DNA from: Vibrio sp. CK2-1
GTDB lineage: Bacteria; Pseudomonadota; Gammaproteobacteria; Enterobacterales; Vibrionaceae
Direction of reading: 5' to 3'
DNA: 64,000 bases
Assembly: GCF_021726515.1 (NCBI RefSeq)
Contig: NZ_JAKKCJ010000006.1
Coordinates: 1 to 64,000, forward strand
A program made the position numbers and the translations under genes. Numbering within the stretch: the stretch's first letter is position 1; each line of letters begins with the position of its first letter. Below are positions 1 through 9,765 of the stretch, piece by piece. The notes under the pieces are model-generated. The model saw only the letters and a list, made by a program, of their open reading frames with translations, searched no databases and had not been told where the DNA came from.

Positions 1-1
1 C

Positions 2-78
2 GGAGTGGTAGTTCAGTTGGTTAGAATACCGGCCTGTCACGCCGGGGGTCGCGGGTTCGAGTCCCGTCCACTCCGCCA
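2..78 (+). tRNA. tRNA-Asp (GTC)
   Basis: Cloverleaf-compatible 77-nt sequence with a GGAGTGG acceptor arm matching CCACTCC, a GTC anticodon in the loop CTGTCAC, a canonical GGTTCGAGTC T-arm and an encoded CCA end. In Vibrio and E. coli a tRNA-Asp gene often follows the 5S gene of an rRNA operon. The window begins here, so that context is inferred. Confidence 0.97.
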
Positions 79-90
79 CTTATTTTAAGA

Positions 91-120
91 AACCTGATTC
101 GAAAGAGTCAGGTTTTTTTT
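91..120 (+). terminator. Rho-independent terminator after tRNA-Asp
   Basis: A ten-base stem (AACCTGATTC with GAGTCAGGTT, one wobble) closes on a GAAA loop and runs into eight or more T residues. It would end the tRNA-Asp transcript. Positions 121-328 after it hold no gene or clear signal that I can see. Confidence 0.9.
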
Positions 121-328
121 CGTCTGTCGAAAATGAAATATAGAAGAATCAGTATTAAAACGTGCTTATTCAGTTGGTTGTTGTTGGTTAAAAGCGGGTG
201 GGTTATCACTTTGGGTATACCGAGTAAGGTATTAGGGTGTTTCTTCTACTCCGTCATTAGCATTCTCTAATCCTAAATAAAGAGCATAAAGCTGAAGGGA
301 TAGAACTGAGGAGCTGATCTTTTGGCAT

Positions 329-356
329 AAAAAAGCCCAAGTTATGTGCTTGGGCT
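329..356 (-). terminator. Rho-independent terminator of pssA
   Basis: Read on the minus strand, AGCCCAAG pairs with CTTGGGCT around a 7-nt loop and is followed by six T residues. It lies about 10 bases beyond the pssA stop codon. Confidence 0.85.
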
Positions 357-366
357 ATGAGAATAT

Positions 367-1707
367 TTATAGGATTTGCTTTAGGATCCGGTCAGCTCTG
401 ACTCTTTTTATTTTACGTATGAGTTTTTGCACATCTTCAGGGTAATCTTCAAGAGTGTCTAATTGCTTATAGCTGCCGATTAAATTGGTATGTTCGAGAA
501 TAGATGAGAGTTCATTGTCAAACTGCTCGGTGAGTAATTGCTCGGTATCTTTAATTAGTAATCCATTCTCTAAATCTAACTTCCAGGCTCTAGGGTTAAA
601 GTTATTACCTGTGATTAACATATATTCCTTATCAATCCACATCCCCTTTAGGTGGAAGCTATTAGTGTCATGCTTCCAAAGGTGAATAGATAGCTGGCGA
701 CTCGCAATATAGCCTTCATTGATACGCGCAAAGTGACGTAAGTTGAGCTCGTATAAGTAAGGTAGGCCGGCGATGGTTTTAAAATCTTCTTCTGGCGGAA
801 TATAAAAATCGTTAGCGGTCTTATCTCCGACAATGATGGTCACCTTAACACCTCGTTTTATCGCTCTTTTTACTTCTTTAGCGATACTCTTAGGAAAGTT
901 AAAATAAGGTGTTAGGATCGTGATTTCTTTTTCAGCACAAGCGATAAGATTATTAATATGTAGATTTAACTTATTGCGACGCTTACCAACTCCCACTAAT
1001 GGTGTGATACCCACTTCGCCTTGTTTAATCTCCTCTGGAGTAAACTCGTATCGAGATTGAGCAAGCAGAGCGCGAAATTGTTTGATTGCAGGCTTTAACG
1101 TTTTAGTTGCAGGTCGCTCTACTTGTGATAAGCAATTGACGGCTGGATTGTTGCTAATATTTTGCTGAATATATTGCACCATACAATCGGCTAGCGCTGG
1201 ATTTACCATGATATGGTAGCGGTCAAAACGGTATTTGTCGCTATGGTGCAGATAGATATTATTTAGGCTCGCACCGCTATATATAACGGTATCATCAATA
1301 ATAAAGCCTTTGAGGTGTAATACACCAAAGACTTCTTTTCCACGAACAGGCACGCCTAAAATAGAAATTGGATGCTGGTACTTTTGCGCAAATTCTTTAT
1401 ATAAAGCCGCATTACCTTCGCTTTGATCGGCGCCTATTAATCCACGTTGTGCTCGGTGCCAGTCAACACACACCGTAACATCAAGATCAGGGTTGCGTTG
1501 TTTTGCCTCATAGAGTTCGGTCAGAATTTGACGGCCAGCGTCGTCATCTTCGAGATATAAGGCGACAAGGTAAATGCGCTGTGTTGCTTGTTTGATTTCA
1601 GACAATAGCCGATCACGGAATTGTTGTGCAGAAAAGAGCACTTCAAAAGCGTTTGGATCTTGAGCTATGGTTGGTAGCTGTTCGAGTAATTCCTTACTAG
1701 CTATCAT
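367..1707 (-). CDS. pssA: CDP-diacylglycerol--serine O-phosphatidyltransferase (phosphatidylserine synthase)
   Basis: Joins CDP-diacylglycerol and L-serine to give phosphatidylserine, the precursor of phosphatidylethanolamine, at the inner face of the membrane. It is a 446-residue phospholipase-D superfamily protein, close to the 451 residues of the E. coli enzyme. Two HxKxxxxD catalytic motifs are visible: H131/K133/D138 and H352/K354/D359. There is no signal peptide or membrane span, as expected for the peripheral gram-negative PssA type. An AAGG sequence lies about 11 bases before the ATG. The gene stands alone, with its own terminator downstream and a GNAT gene 86 bases upstream on the same strand. 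Confidence 0.93.
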   Translation of the reverse strand: MIASKELLEQLPTIAQDPNAFEVLFSAQQFRDRLLSEIKQATQRIYLVALYLEDDDAGRQILTELYEAKQRNPDLDVTVCVDWHRAQRGLIGADQSEGNAALYKEFAQKYQHPISILGVPVRGKEVFGVLHLKGFIIDDTVIYSGASLNNIYLHHSDKYRFDRYHIMVNPALADCMVQYIQQNISNNPAVNCLSQVERPATKTLKPAIKQFRALLAQSRYEFTPEEIKQGEVGITPLVGVGKRRNKLNLHINNLIACAEKEITILTPYFNFPKSIAKEVKRAIKRGVKVTIIVGDKTANDFYIPPEEDFKTIAGLPYLYELNLRHFARINEGYIASRQLSIHLWKHDTNSFHLKGMWIDKEYMLITGNNFNPRAWKLDLENGLLIKDTEQLLTEQFDNELSSILEHTNLIGSYKQLDTLEDYPEDVQKLIRKIKRVRADRILKQIL

Positions 1708-1793
1708 ATTTTTATGAACCTTACATGCTGCTAATGTCTTGGCTTATTATTTTACCAAATTAATCGTCATTATTCCTACATATGAACAAGAAG

Positions 1794-2231
1794 TTATGTC
1801 AGAACTGTAGGTAGATATCGCATTGGTAGAAGTTTTTTGCCGCTACTTGTGTAACGTATAAATAGCTGTTGCAGTGAATTGGGAAGCTGCTCGACTTCCA
1901 CGACAGAGAACCCCGCCGATTGATATAGCGATTCAAGGTGCTGGTAGGCGAAGCAAAAACTATTCTCGGATAAATAATGAGCCTGACAAAATGTTAATAA
2001 TTGGCTAGCAATACCTTGCTCTCGGTAGTCTGGAATAACTAACATACCAGTGAGAAGCGTAAAGTTTTCAATGGGACGAAACCGGACAATACAAATAATT
2101 TTCTGTTGATGGTAGCCAACGACTACTTGTTCATTTTTTTTCGGTTTGGCCGAAGGGTAGAAAGCTTTATAGATAGGCTTAATGAGCGGTATTTTAATAC
2201 TTTCAAGCGGTTGAAAATTAACTTCAGTCAT
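1794..2231 (-). CDS. GNAT-family N-acetyltransferase
   Basis: A 145-residue protein with the acetyl-CoA-binding motif A of GNAT enzymes: a beta strand (TLLTGMLVIP), then YREQGIASQLL, which fits the R/Q-x-x-G-x-G/A pyrophosphate loop. A later AYQHLESLYQSAGF segment is the usual motif-B helix and loop. Substrate unknown. The reading frame stays open to position 2336, but that longer start would overlap murB. The ATG at 2231 (MTEVNFQ) places it cleanly divergent from murB with a 66-base spacer that must hold both promoters. Many Vibrio genomes carry a small GNAT gene at such a site, but I cannot name this one. Confidence 0.8.
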   Translation of the reverse strand: MTEVNFQPLESIKIPLIKPIYKAFYPSAKPKKNEQVVVGYHQQKIICIVRFRPIENFTLLTGMLVIPDYREQGIASQLLTFCQAHYLSENSFCFAYQHLESLYQSAGFSVVEVEQLPNSLQQLFIRYTSSGKKLLPMRYLPTVLT

Positions 2232-2297
2232 ACAGGCACTGTGTTTATTAAGTGTATAAGGTAGAATAGTACGACACGCGCTTAGGTAATCAAACGT

Positions 2298-3347
2298 ATG
2301 AATGTAAATAATAATGTAAACCTCAAACCTTTCCATACTTTTGGCATTGATGTGCCTTGTGATGTTCTTGTGGAAGCGACAACGGTAGATGATTTAATTT
2401 CCGCTTACCGCAACCCTGAGTGGCAAGACTTACCTAAGTTGATCTTGGGTAAAGGCAGTAATGTGCTATTCACCGAACCTTTCCACGGTGTGGTGGTTAT
2501 TAATAAACTACTAGGAAAAACCGTTTCTACCCGTGATGATTCTATTTATCTAACTATCGCGGGCGGTGAAGATTGGCCGAGTTTAGTGGAATGGACATTA
2601 GAACAAGACATCCCTGGCTTAGAAAATTTAGCCTTAATTCCAGGTTGTGCCGGTAGTGCCCCTATACAGAACATTGGCGCTTATGGCGTTGAATTTAAAG
2701 ATATATGTGATTATGTTGAATACTTAGATCTCGAGACACTCGATATTATTCGCTTAACTGCTCAAGAGTGTCTGTTTGGCTATCGAGATTCGATATTTAA
2801 AAATGATTTGTTAGGTAAAGTTATCATCACCTCTATTGGGTTAAAGCTCCTTTCGAAGTGGCAACCTAATTTTACCTACGGCCCATTAAAGTCGGAAAAA
2901 GATTTGCTTACCACGCCTCACGCTGTTTTTGAGCATGTGTGTGATATTCGTCGCTCTAAACTGCCTGATCCTAATGTGACGGGAAATGCCGGCAGCTTTT
3001 TCAAAAACCCAGTGATTAGCCATGAGAATTACCTAGAATTACAAGCGCTTTACCCTGATCTGAACGGCTTTGACGTTGAAGGTGGGGTTAAAATTGCGGC
3101 AGGCTGGCTGATTGATCGTTGCGGCTTGAAAGGTCACCAGATAGGTGGTGCGCAAGTACATCCTCAACAAGCTCTGGTTATTGTGAATGTCGATAATGCG
3201 ACCTCTAATGATGTTCTTGAACTTGCCTGGTATGTTAAACATGCTGTGCTGGATAAATATGGCGTGGAATTGGAGCATGAAGTGAGATTCTTTAATGCTA
3301 CCCAAGAAACGCGTTTAGAAATTATCTTTGCAGATCGCTTTCAATAA
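2298..3347 (+). CDS. murB: UDP-N-acetylenolpyruvoylglucosamine reductase
   Basis: FAD-dependent cytoplasmic enzyme that reduces UDP-GlcNAc-enolpyruvate with NADPH to UDP-MurNAc in peptidoglycan precursor synthesis. At 349 residues it is the long type I form. The FAD-binding motif GCAGSAPIQNIGAYG lies at residues 116-130. The catalytic set is in place: R163 (YRDSIF), the proton-donor serine S233 (GNAGSFFKNP) and E328 (HEVRF). It is followed 15 bases downstream by birA, the same pair as in E. coli, and the two are probably co-transcribed. Confidence 0.97.
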   Translation: MNVNNNVNLKPFHTFGIDVPCDVLVEATTVDDLISAYRNPEWQDLPKLILGKGSNVLFTEPFHGVVVINKLLGKTVSTRDDSIYLTIAGGEDWPSLVEWTLEQDIPGLENLALIPGCAGSAPIQNIGAYGVEFKDICDYVEYLDLETLDIIRLTAQECLFGYRDSIFKNDLLGKVIITSIGLKLLSKWQPNFTYGPLKSEKDLLTTPHAVFEHVCDIRRSKLPDPNVTGNAGSFFKNPVISHENYLELQALYPDLNGFDVEGGVKIAAGWLIDRCGLKGHQIGGAQVHPQQALVIVNVDNATSNDVLELAWYVKHAVLDKYGVELEHEVRFFNATQETRLEIIFADRFQ

Positions 3348-3362
3348 TTAGATTGGTACCCC

Positions 3363-4340
3363 ATGACAGATAGCAAACCTAAATTACATGACGTTAAGCT
3401 ACGTATCATCAAACAATTGTCGGATGGTGAGTTTCATTCAGGCGAAGATTTAGGTGAGTTGCTTGGTATCTCACGGGCGGCAATTAGTAAACATATCAAA
3501 GGGATCCAAGAGTGGGGGATTGATATCTATCGAGTTCAAGGAAAAGGCTATCAGCTTTCTTCACCTATCGACTTATTAGATTATGACATCATCCAGTCTG
3601 CCTCATCGATTCCCGTTGAGCTATTTCCAGTTATTGACTCAACCAATCAGTATCTTCTCGACAGCATCGATTCTTTACCGAGTGGTGCGGTGTGCGTGGC
3701 GGAGTATCAAGCAAAAGGTCGAGGAAGAAGAGGGCGTCAATGGGCATCTCCTTTTGGCTCTAATCTATACTTTTCAATGTATTGGCAGTTGGAGTCGGGA
3801 GTCGCCGCTGCAATGGGGTTAAGCCTTGCTATCGGGGTTGCGATTGTTGATGCATTAGAAGCTTTAGGCGCGACAGGCCTGAAATTAAAATGGCCTAATG
3901 ATCTCTATTTCGAAGATAAAAAACTAGCCGGTATTTTGGTCGAAATGTCTGCGCAAACTGGTGGTGTTGCTCATCTGGTAATAGGGATGGGCCTGAACAT
4001 TAATATGAAGGCAGATACCGACGCTATCGATCAGCCGTGGGCCAATTTAAATCAAGTGTTCAATGATAATATGCCATCAAGAAATCAACTGGTAATAGAG
4101 TTGATCAGAGCTTGGCAACAGGTGCTTGAACAATATGAGGAGCAAGGTATGGTCTCGTTTGTGAAGCGCTGGAATGAATTAGATAATTTTAAAGATAAGC
4201 CCATCAAGCTATTAATGGGTAACAAAGAAATTTACGGTATCGGTAAAGGTATCAACCAGCAAGGCGGCATTTTACTGGAAACCGAACAAGGGCTAGAAAC
4301 TTATGTTGGTGGCGAAATTTCATTAAGAAAAGCGGACTAA
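3363..4340 (+). CDS. birA: Bifunctional biotin--protein ligase / biotin operon repressor
   Basis: Activates biotin as biotinyl-AMP and transfers it to the carboxyl carrier protein; with bound biotinyl-AMP it also represses biotin synthesis genes. Length 325 residues. An N-terminal winged helix-turn-helix (residues about 25-50, GELLGISRAAISKHIKG) supports the repressor role. The ligase domain has the biotin/ATP loop GRGRRGR (119-125) and a KWPND motif, followed by a small C-terminal SH3-like domain. Its substrate AccB is encoded in this window at 47985-48443. The start at 3363 follows murB by 15 bases and the gene converges on coaA. Confidence 0.96.
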   Translation: MTDSKPKLHDVKLRIIKQLSDGEFHSGEDLGELLGISRAAISKHIKGIQEWGIDIYRVQGKGYQLSSPIDLLDYDIIQSASSIPVELFPVIDSTNQYLLDSIDSLPSGAVCVAEYQAKGRGRRGRQWASPFGSNLYFSMYWQLESGVAAAMGLSLAIGVAIVDALEALGATGLKLKWPNDLYFEDKKLAGILVEMSAQTGGVAHLVIGMGLNINMKADTDAIDQPWANLNQVFNDNMPSRNQLVIELIRAWQQVLEQYEEQGMVSFVKRWNELDNFKDKPIKLLMGNKEIYGIGKGINQQGGILLETEQGLETYVGGEISLRKAD

Positions 4341-4359
4341 TCGCCGTAACCAAGCGGTG

Positions 4360-5298
4360 CTACTTTCTTAGGTGAACCTCTTCCACCATATGATCGGCAC
4401 CTTTGCGTAATATCAGTTGTGCTCGATCTTTGGTGGGTAGAATATTTTGCTGTAAGTTGATGCCATTGATCGAGTTCCAAATACTCTTGGCTTTATCAAT
4501 CGATTCTTGCTCAGTGAGTTTGGTGTAATGGCTAAAGTACGAACCGGGCTTAGTGAATGCCCCTTTACGTAACTTCATAAATCGCGAAACATACCATTCT
4601 TCTATCTGCTGAGTATCTGCATCAACATAAATAGAAAAATCCAAAAAGTCAGAGATGAATACTTTGAAAGGGCTTTCTGGGTAATCACTACCACTTTGTA
4701 GAACATTTAGCCCCTCAATAATCAACACGTCAGGTTGATCGACTACCTTAACCTCATCGGTAATATCGTAAGTAATGTGTGAATAAACAGGCACTTGAAT
4801 GTTTCGCTTGCAAGCTTTGACATCACTTAAAAACTCAACCAATGACTTAGTGTCGTAAGACTCTGGGAAACCCTTTTTGGTCATCAAATTATTATTCAGC
4901 AAGGTTTCATTGGGGTGTAAAAAACCGTCCGTTGTAATGAGCTCAACTTTAGGGTGATTTTCCCAACGAGATAACAAGGCGGTTAATAATCTTGCTGTGG
5001 TACTTTTGCCAACCGCGACACTTCCTGCAATACCAATAATAAAAGGGGGAGATTTCTCTTGTTTCTTTAAAAACTGAGGGCTAAAGAATTGATGCAGTAC
5101 TTGGTTGCGGCTTTGGCGAGCTTCGACATATAAATTGAGTAGGCGAGATAGTGGCAAATAAATTTTTGTCACTTCTTCCATCGACAAGCTTTCATTGATC
5201 CCTTGTAGTTCTTCCAAATCTTCAGGGGTAAGTGTCATTGGCACAGAATTACGTAATTCAGACCACTGACTTCTGTTGTATGAAAGATACGGATTCAT
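4360..5298 (-). CDS. coaA: Pantothenate kinase (type I)
   Basis: Phosphorylates pantothenate, the first and regulated step of coenzyme A synthesis. It is 312 residues long, near the E. coli 316. The P-loop [12 protein letters not shown] lies at residues 89-100, followed by the type I signatures TTDGFLHPN and [11 protein letters not shown]. The gene converges on birA with a 19-base gap and no obvious shared terminator. It lies immediately upstream of the tRNA-tufB block, as in E. coli. The pantothenate symporter gene panF is elsewhere in this window (44491-45939). Confidence 0.95.
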   Translation of the reverse strand: MNPYLSYNRSQWSELRNSVPMTLTPEDLEELQGINESLSMEEVTKIYLPLSRLLNLYVEARQSRNQVLHQFFSPQFLKKQEKSPPFIIGIAGSVAVGKSTTARLLTALLSRWENHPKVELITTDGFLHPNETLLNNNLMTKKGFPESYDTKSLVEFLSDVKACKRNIQVPVYSHITYDITDEVKVVDQPDVLIIEGLNVLQSGSDYPESPFKVFISDFLDFSIYVDADTQQIEEWYVSRFMKLRKGAFTKPGSYFSHYTKLTEQESIDKAKSIWNSINGINLQQNILPTKDRAQLILRKGADHMVEEVHLRK

Positions 5299-5463
5299 AG
5301 AAGGACTCGAAAATAACCAAAAAGGATGAGCGAAGATACACCAAGCGCCGTTGATTTCAAATAAGCGTTAGGTGACTTTAGTAGTAAATTAGCAAGTTTT
5401 TGCCTTATTTATACCCAATTTCTTATTCCATTAATGAAAATAATGGTTTTTTGCATTTTACCC

Positions 5464-5492
5464 TTGCAAGCTTTTGGAACATTCAATAGAAT
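5464..5492 (+). promoter_or_regulatory. Sigma-70 promoter of the tRNA-tuf operon
   Basis: A TTGCAA -35 box (5464-5469), a 17-base spacer and a TAGAAT -10 box (5487-5492) lie just upstream of the first tRNA gene. The -10 is followed by a C-rich stretch, CGCTCC, which resembles the GC-rich discriminators of stringently controlled stable-RNA promoters. Regulation is inferred. Confidence 0.65.
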
Positions 5493-5505
5493 TCGCTCCA
5501 CTTGC

Positions 5506-5581
<76 letters not shown>

Positions 5582-5626
5582 TCTCTTTCTATTTAGATGA
5601 AAGAGGCGGCAAGCAACAAAAAATTT

Positions 5627-5711
<85 letters not shown>

Positions 5712-5782
5712 TATTGACATTTGTTTTATAATCAAAACGAATGTAGATAAATTGTGAAAATAGCGCTCAGAGTTACACGTGT

Positions 5783-5857
<75 letters not shown>

Positions 5858-5884
5858 ATTCTGTATTTTATAAAACAATGTAAT

Positions 5885-5961
5885 GCTGATATAGCTCAGC
5901 CCGGTAGAGCGCACCCTTGGTAAGGGTGAGGTCCCCAGTTCGAGTCTGGGTATCAGCACCA
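5885..5961 (+). tRNA. thrT: tRNA-Thr (GGT)
   Basis: A 77-nt tRNA with acceptor GCTGATA pairing with TATCAGC, anticodon GGT in CTTGGTAA, and encoded CCA. The D-loop (AGCCCGGTA) is one base longer than in the E. coli counterpart. Last tRNA before the EF-Tu gene. Confidence 0.96.
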
Positions 5962-6073
5962 GTTTTAAGCAATATTTTCCGATTGAGATACACTTACTTT
6001 ACTAAAAAGTACTATTATTTTTTGGTTACGTGGTCATTCAAGCCACCTAAATCCGTACCTAGAGGGACTATCC

Positions 6074-7258
6074 ATGTCTAAAGAAAAATTTGAACGTACG
6101 AAACCGCACGTAAACGTTGGTACTATCGGCCACGTTGACCACGGTAAAACAACTCTTACTGCTGCTATCTGTACTACACTTGCAAAAGTGTACGGCGGTG
6201 TAGCTAAAGACTTCGCATCTATCGATAACGCTCCAGAAGAGCGCGAGCGTGGTATCACAATCGCAACTTCTCACGTTGAGTACGATACTCCAGCACGTCA
6301 CTACGCACACGTAGACTGCCCAGGACACGCCGATTATGTTAAAAACATGATCACTGGTGCTGCGCAAATGGACGGCGGTATCCTAGTAGTTGCTGCAACT
6401 GATGGTCCTATGCCACAAACTCGTGAGCACATCCTACTTGGTCGTCAGGTTGGTATCCCTTACATCATCGTATTCATGAACAAATGTGACATGGTTGATG
6501 ATGAAGAGCTTCTTGAGCTAGTTGAGATGGAAGTTCGTGAACTTCTTTCTGAGTACGATTACCCAGGTGATGACTTACCAGTAATCCAAGGTTCAGCTCT
6601 AGGCGCACTAAACGGCGAAGAGCAATGGGAAGCGAAAATCATTGAGCTTGCTGAAGCACTAGATTCTTACATTCCTGAGCCAGAGCGTGCAGTAGACCAA
6701 CCGTTCCTACTACCAATTGAAGATGTATTCTCAATTCAAGGCCGTGGTACTGTTGTAACTGGTCGTATCGAGCGTGGTATCCTACGCGTAGGTGACGAAG
6801 TAGAAATCGTTGGTATCAAAGATACTACATTGACTACTTGTACTGGTGTTGAAATGTTCCGTAAACTGCTTGACGAAGGTCGTGCAGGTGAGAACGTTGG
6901 TGCACTTCTACGTGGTACTAAGCGTGATGACGTTGAACGTGGTCAAGTATTGGCTGCTAAAGGTTCAATCAACCCACACACAACTTTCGAATCAGAAGTA
7001 TACGTACTTTCGAAAGATGAAGGTGGTCGTCACACTCCATTCTTCAAAGGTTACCGTCCACAGTTCTACTTCCGTACAACTGACGTAACTGGCGACATTC
7101 AACTACCTGAAGGTGTTGAAATGGTAATGCCTGGTGATAACGTACAAATGACTGTTACTCTAATCGCACCAATCGCGATGGATGAAGGTCTACGTTTCGC
7201 TATCCGTGAAGGTGGCCGTACAGTTGGTGCTGGTGTTGTAGCGAAAGTTATCGCTTAA
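6074..7258 (+). CDS. tufB: Translation elongation factor Tu
   Basis: A GTPase that brings aminoacyl-tRNA to the ribosomal A site. It has the full 394-residue length. The G-domain motifs are intact: GHVDHGKT (P-loop), RGITI (switch I), DCPGH (G3) and NKCD (G4). Domains II and III follow and end in AKVIA. It sits directly after four tRNA genes, the arrangement of E. coli tufB; a second copy (tufA) would be expected elsewhere. Codons are strongly biased, as in other highly expressed genes. A good GAGGG ribosome-binding site precedes the ATG. Confidence 0.98.
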   Translation: MSKEKFERTKPHVNVGTIGHVDHGKTTLTAAICTTLAKVYGGVAKDFASIDNAPEERERGITIATSHVEYDTPARHYAHVDCPGHADYVKNMITGAAQMDGGILVVAATDGPMPQTREHILLGRQVGIPYIIVFMNKCDMVDDEELLELVEMEVRELLSEYDYPGDDLPVIQGSALGALNGEEQWEAKIIELAEALDSYIPEPERAVDQPFLLPIEDVFSIQGRGTVVTGRIERGILRVGDEVEIVGIKDTTLTTCTGVEMFRKLLDEGRAGENVGALLRGTKRDDVERGQVLAAKGSINPHTTFESEVYVLSKDEGGRHTPFFKGYRPQFYFRTTDVTGDIQLPEGVEMVMPGDNVQMTVTLIAPIAMDEGLRFAIREGGRTVGAGVVAKVIA

Positions 7259-7308
7259 TTAGCCAAACTTTAAGTTTAAATACGAATTGTATTTGACTAA
7301 CGACTATC

Positions 7309-7336
7309 AAAAAGGGCATCATTTGATGCCCTTTTT
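7309..7336 (+). terminator. Rho-independent terminator after tufB
   Basis: GGGCATC pairs with GATGCCC around a 4-nt loop, flanked by an A run and followed by five T residues, 50 bases beyond the tufB stop. It separates the tRNA-tuf operon from secE-nusG. Confidence 0.93.
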
Positions 7337-7511
7337 CTACGCTGAACAAAATGAAGGCATAAATTGGTCGTTTTGTAACTGACTCAGCAAAGAATTGTAT
7401 TAGATTTATATCTAATTTATTTAGTCGAAGGCTTGTCCTAGACTAATGAGTTAGCCCTGCCAGTTGCGGGGTTATTGTCGTTTTTAAGTAAAACTTTTCA
7501 CAGGTTTGTTT

Positions 7512-7889
7512 ATGAAAGCCAAAGCTGAAACTCATGAGAGCTCAAAAGCGGCAGATGCTTTTAAGTGGTTTATCACTTTTGCACTGCTAGCTGCTGCTGT
7601 TGTGGGAAATTACCTGTATGGTGAAATGTCTGTTGCGATTCGTGCAGCAGCCGTTGTTATTTTAATTGCAGCTGCCCTTGGTGTAGCGGCTCTGACAACG
7701 AAAGGTAAAGCTACGATTGTATTTGCTCGCGAAGCAAAACTTGAAGTGCGCAAAGTGGTTTGGCCTACACGCCAAGAAACAATGCAAACAACATTTATCG
7801 TATTAGCTGTAAGTATTGTAATGGCTCTATTGCTATGGGGAATTGACGGCATCATGGTTCGTCTAATTGCTCTAGCAACTGGAGTGTAA
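7512..7889 (+). CDS. secE: Preprotein translocase subunit SecE
   Basis: Essential small subunit of the SecYEG inner-membrane protein channel. It has 125 residues with three hydrophobic segments (about 18-35, 40-58 and 92-115), as in the three-span enterobacterial type. The conserved cytoplasmic amphipathic stretch [16 protein letters not shown] precedes the last span. The ATG at 7512 is preferred over a TTG at 7506 because CAGG sits about eight bases upstream. A weak promoter candidate (TTGTAA at 7373, TGTATT at 7396) lies in the 175-base leader. nusG follows 12 bases downstream. Confidence 0.95.
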   Translation: MKAKAETHESSKAADAFKWFITFALLAAAVVGNYLYGEMSVAIRAAAVVILIAAALGVAALTTKGKATIVFAREAKLEVRKVVWPTRQETMQTTFIVLAVSIVMALLLWGIDGIMVRLIALATGV

Positions 7890-7901
7890 GGGGTTTTAAA
7901 C

Positions 7902-8450
7902 ATGAGTGAAGCACCAAAAAAACGCTGGTATGTGGTTCAAGCCTTTTCCGGGTTTGAAGGCCGTGTTGCACAATCTCTTCGCGAACATATCAAAATGCAC
8001 GCTATGGAAGAGTTTTTCGGTGACGTATTAGTACCTACTGAAGAAGTGGTGGAAATGCGCGCTGGTCAACGTCGTAAGAGTGAGCGTAAATTCTTTCCAG
8101 GCTACGTGTTAGTCCAAATGGTAATGAATGATGAATCATGGCACTTAGTACGTAGTATTCCGCGTGTTATGGGCTTTATTGGTGGCACCTCTGATCGTCC
8201 TGCTCCAATTACCGATAAAGAAGCTGATGCTATCTTGAATCGTTTAGAGCAGGCGAGCGAAGCTCCAAGACCGAAAACATTATTTGAAGCAGGTGAAGTG
8301 GTTCGTGTTACTGAAGGCCCATTTGCTGACTTCAATGGTACGGTTGAGCAAGTTGACTATGAAAAGAGCCGCCTAAAAGTGTCTGTATCGATCTTTGGTC
8401 GTGCAACACCGGTTGAGCTTGAATTCAGTCAGGTTGAAAAGTCGGACTAA
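7902..8450 (+). CDS. nusG: Transcription termination/antitermination factor NusG
   Basis: Binds RNA polymerase; its NGN domain (residues about 8-120, starting [14 protein letters not shown]) suppresses pausing and its C-terminal KOW domain (about 128-182, [16 protein letters not shown]) contacts Rho or ribosomal protein S10. The 182 residues match the usual 181-182. Second gene of the secE-nusG operon. A terminator hairpin that overlaps the next promoter lies 36 bases after the stop. Confidence 0.97.
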   Translation: MSEAPKKRWYVVQAFSGFEGRVAQSLREHIKMHAMEEFFGDVLVPTEEVVEMRAGQRRKSERKFFPGYVLVQMVMNDESWHLVRSIPRVMGFIGGTSDRPAPITDKEADAILNRLEQASEAPRPKTLFEAGEVVRVTEGPFADFNGTVEQVDYEKSRLKVSVSIFGRATPVELEFSQVEKSD

Positions 8451-8479
8451 TAAATTTGCTTAATAAAGCATCAAAAGAC

Positions 8480-8508
8480 TTGTTTCAGGCGTGAAGTTTG
8501 ACTATAAT
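8480..8508 (+). promoter_or_regulatory. Promoter of the rplKA operon (P-L11)
   Basis: A TTGTTT -35 box at 8480-8485, an exact 17-base spacer and a consensus TATAAT -10 box at 8503-8508. Predicted transcription start is near 8515, leaving a leader of about 80 bases before rplK. In E. coli the L1 protein represses this operon through its leader, so the same may hold here. The promoter overlaps the nusG terminator. Confidence 0.8.
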
Positions 8509-8521
8509 TTCGCGCCTTTTT
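8487..8521 (+). terminator. nusG terminator overlapping the rplK promoter
   Basis: Bases 8487-8495 (AGGCGTGAA) pair over nine positions, one of them a G-U, with 8509-8517 (TTCGCGCCT). The 13-base loop contains the TATAAT -10 box, and the T run (8517-8521) follows. The hairpin can end secE-nusG transcripts while the same DNA starts the ribosomal-protein transcript. Confidence 0.6.
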
Positions 8522-8594
8522 ACAGGTATTCATGTAAAGCTAGCGGGGAGCTGATCAAGCGATTAGCGTCTGTACCCAAAATTTAGGAATTAAA

Positions 8595-9023
8595 ATGGCT
8601 AAGAAAGTAGAAGCTTATATCAAACTGCAAGTTGCAGCTGGTATGGCAAACCCAAGTCCACCGGTTGGTCCTGCACTAGGTCAACACGGCGTAAACATCA
8701 TGGAATTCTGTAAAGCGTTCAACGCAAAAACAGAATCTGTTGAGAAAGGTCTTCCAATCCCAGTTGTTATCTCTGTATACAACGACCGTTCTTTCACATT
8801 TGTAACTAAGACTCCACCTGCTGCTGTTCTTCTTAAGAAAGCTGCTGGCGTTAAGTCTGGTTCTGGCCGTCCAAACACTGAGAAAGTTGGTACTGTTACT
8901 GACGCTCAGCTACAAGAGATTGCTGAAACTAAAGCTGCAGATATGACTGGCGCAGACATCGAAGCGATGAAGCGTTCTATCGCGGGTACTGCTCGTTCAA
9001 TGGGCCTAGTGGTAGAGGGATAA
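8595..9023 (+). CDS. rplK: 50S ribosomal protein L11
   Basis: Binds the GTPase-associated region of 23S rRNA together with the L10-L12 stalk and is needed for RelA stimulation. It has 142 residues. The N-terminal domain ([22 protein letters not shown]) and the C-terminal RNA-binding domain ([19 protein letters not shown] through SMGLVVEG) are complete. First gene of rplKA, with rplA four bases downstream. The methyltransferase that modifies L11, PrmA, is encoded in the same window at 43502-44392. Confidence 0.98.
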   Translation: MAKKVEAYIKLQVAAGMANPSPPVGPALGQHGVNIMEFCKAFNAKTESVEKGLPIPVVISVYNDRSFTFVTKTPPAAVLLKKAAGVKSGSGRPNTEKVGTVTDAQLQEIAETKAADMTGADIEAMKRSIAGTARSMGLVVEG

Positions 9024-9027
9024 GATC

Positions 9028-9732
9028 ATGGCAAAACTTACTAAGCGTATGAAAACTATCCGCAACAAAGTGGATGTTACTAAAGAATACGAAATCAACG
9101 AAGCTATCGCTCTTCTTAAAGAACTAGCAACGGCTAAATTCGTAGAAAGCGTAGACGTTGCTGTAAACCTAGGCATCGATGCTCGTAAATCAGACCAAAA
9201 CGTTCGTGGCGCAACAGTACTTCCACATGGTACTGGCCGTGACATCCGCGTAGCAGTGTTCACTCAAGGTGCAAACGCTGAAGCAGCTAAAGCCGCTGGC
9301 GCAGATATCGTTGGTATGGAAGATCTAGCTGAGCTAGTGAAAAAAGGCGAAATGAACTTCGACGTTGTTGTTGCTTCTCCAGATGCAATGCGTGTTGTTG
9401 GTCAACTAGGTACTATCTTAGGTCCACGTGGCCTTATGCCTAACCCTAAAGTTGGTACTGTAACTCCTAACGTTGCTGAAGCGGTTAAGAACGCTAAAGC
9501 TGGTCAGGTTCGTTACCGTAACGACAAAAATGGCATCATCCACACTACTATTGGTAAAGCTACTTTCGAAGCAAGCCAACTACAAGAGAACTTAGAAGCT
9601 CTTCTAGTGGCGCTTAAGAAAGCAAAACCTTCTTCAGCGAAAGGTACTTTCCTGAAGAAAGTAAGCATCTCTACCACTATGGGTGCTGGTGTTGCAGTTG
9701 ATCAAGCGACGTTGAAAACAACCGTTGCTTAA
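9028..9732 (+). CDS. rplA: 50S ribosomal protein L1
   Basis: Forms the L1 stalk of the ribosome and, in E. coli, represses its own operon by binding the rplK leader. It has 234 residues. The typical signatures are present, including [11 protein letters not shown], the [16 protein letters not shown] loop and the conserved [14 protein letters not shown] stretch. It starts four bases after rplK, so the pair is translationally linked. The next promoter begins six bases after its stop. Confidence 0.98.
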   Translation: MAKLTKRMKTIRNKVDVTKEYEINEAIALLKELATAKFVESVDVAVNLGIDARKSDQNVRGATVLPHGTGRDIRVAVFTQGANAEAAKAAGADIVGMEDLAELVKKGEMNFDVVVASPDAMRVVGQLGTILGPRGLMPNPKVGTVTPNVAEAVKNAKAGQVRYRNDKNGIIHTTIGKATFEASQLQENLEALLVALKKAKPSSAKGTFLKKVSISTTMGAGVAVDQATLKTTVA

Positions 9733-9737
9733 TTAAT

Positions 9738-9765
9738 TTGCTTAGGTACGAGATTTGTGTATAAT
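9738..9765 (+). promoter_or_regulatory. Promoter of rplJL-rpoBC (P-L10)
   Basis: TTGCTT at 9738-9743, a 16-base spacer and TATAAT at 9760-9765. The -10 box and the nine bases after it (TATAATTTCGCGCCT) are identical to the P-L11 start region at 8503-8517. It gives a long leader of about 245 bases before rplJ. Confidence 0.75.

Noticed and set aside
121..328. Possible small gene or RNA downstream of tRNA-Asp
   Set aside because: No open frame with a ribosome-binding site, no clear promoter and no conserved RNA fold could be seen.
2231..2336. Longer start for the GNAT gene
   Set aside because: It would overlap murB on the opposite strand and adds residues that do not look like the family.
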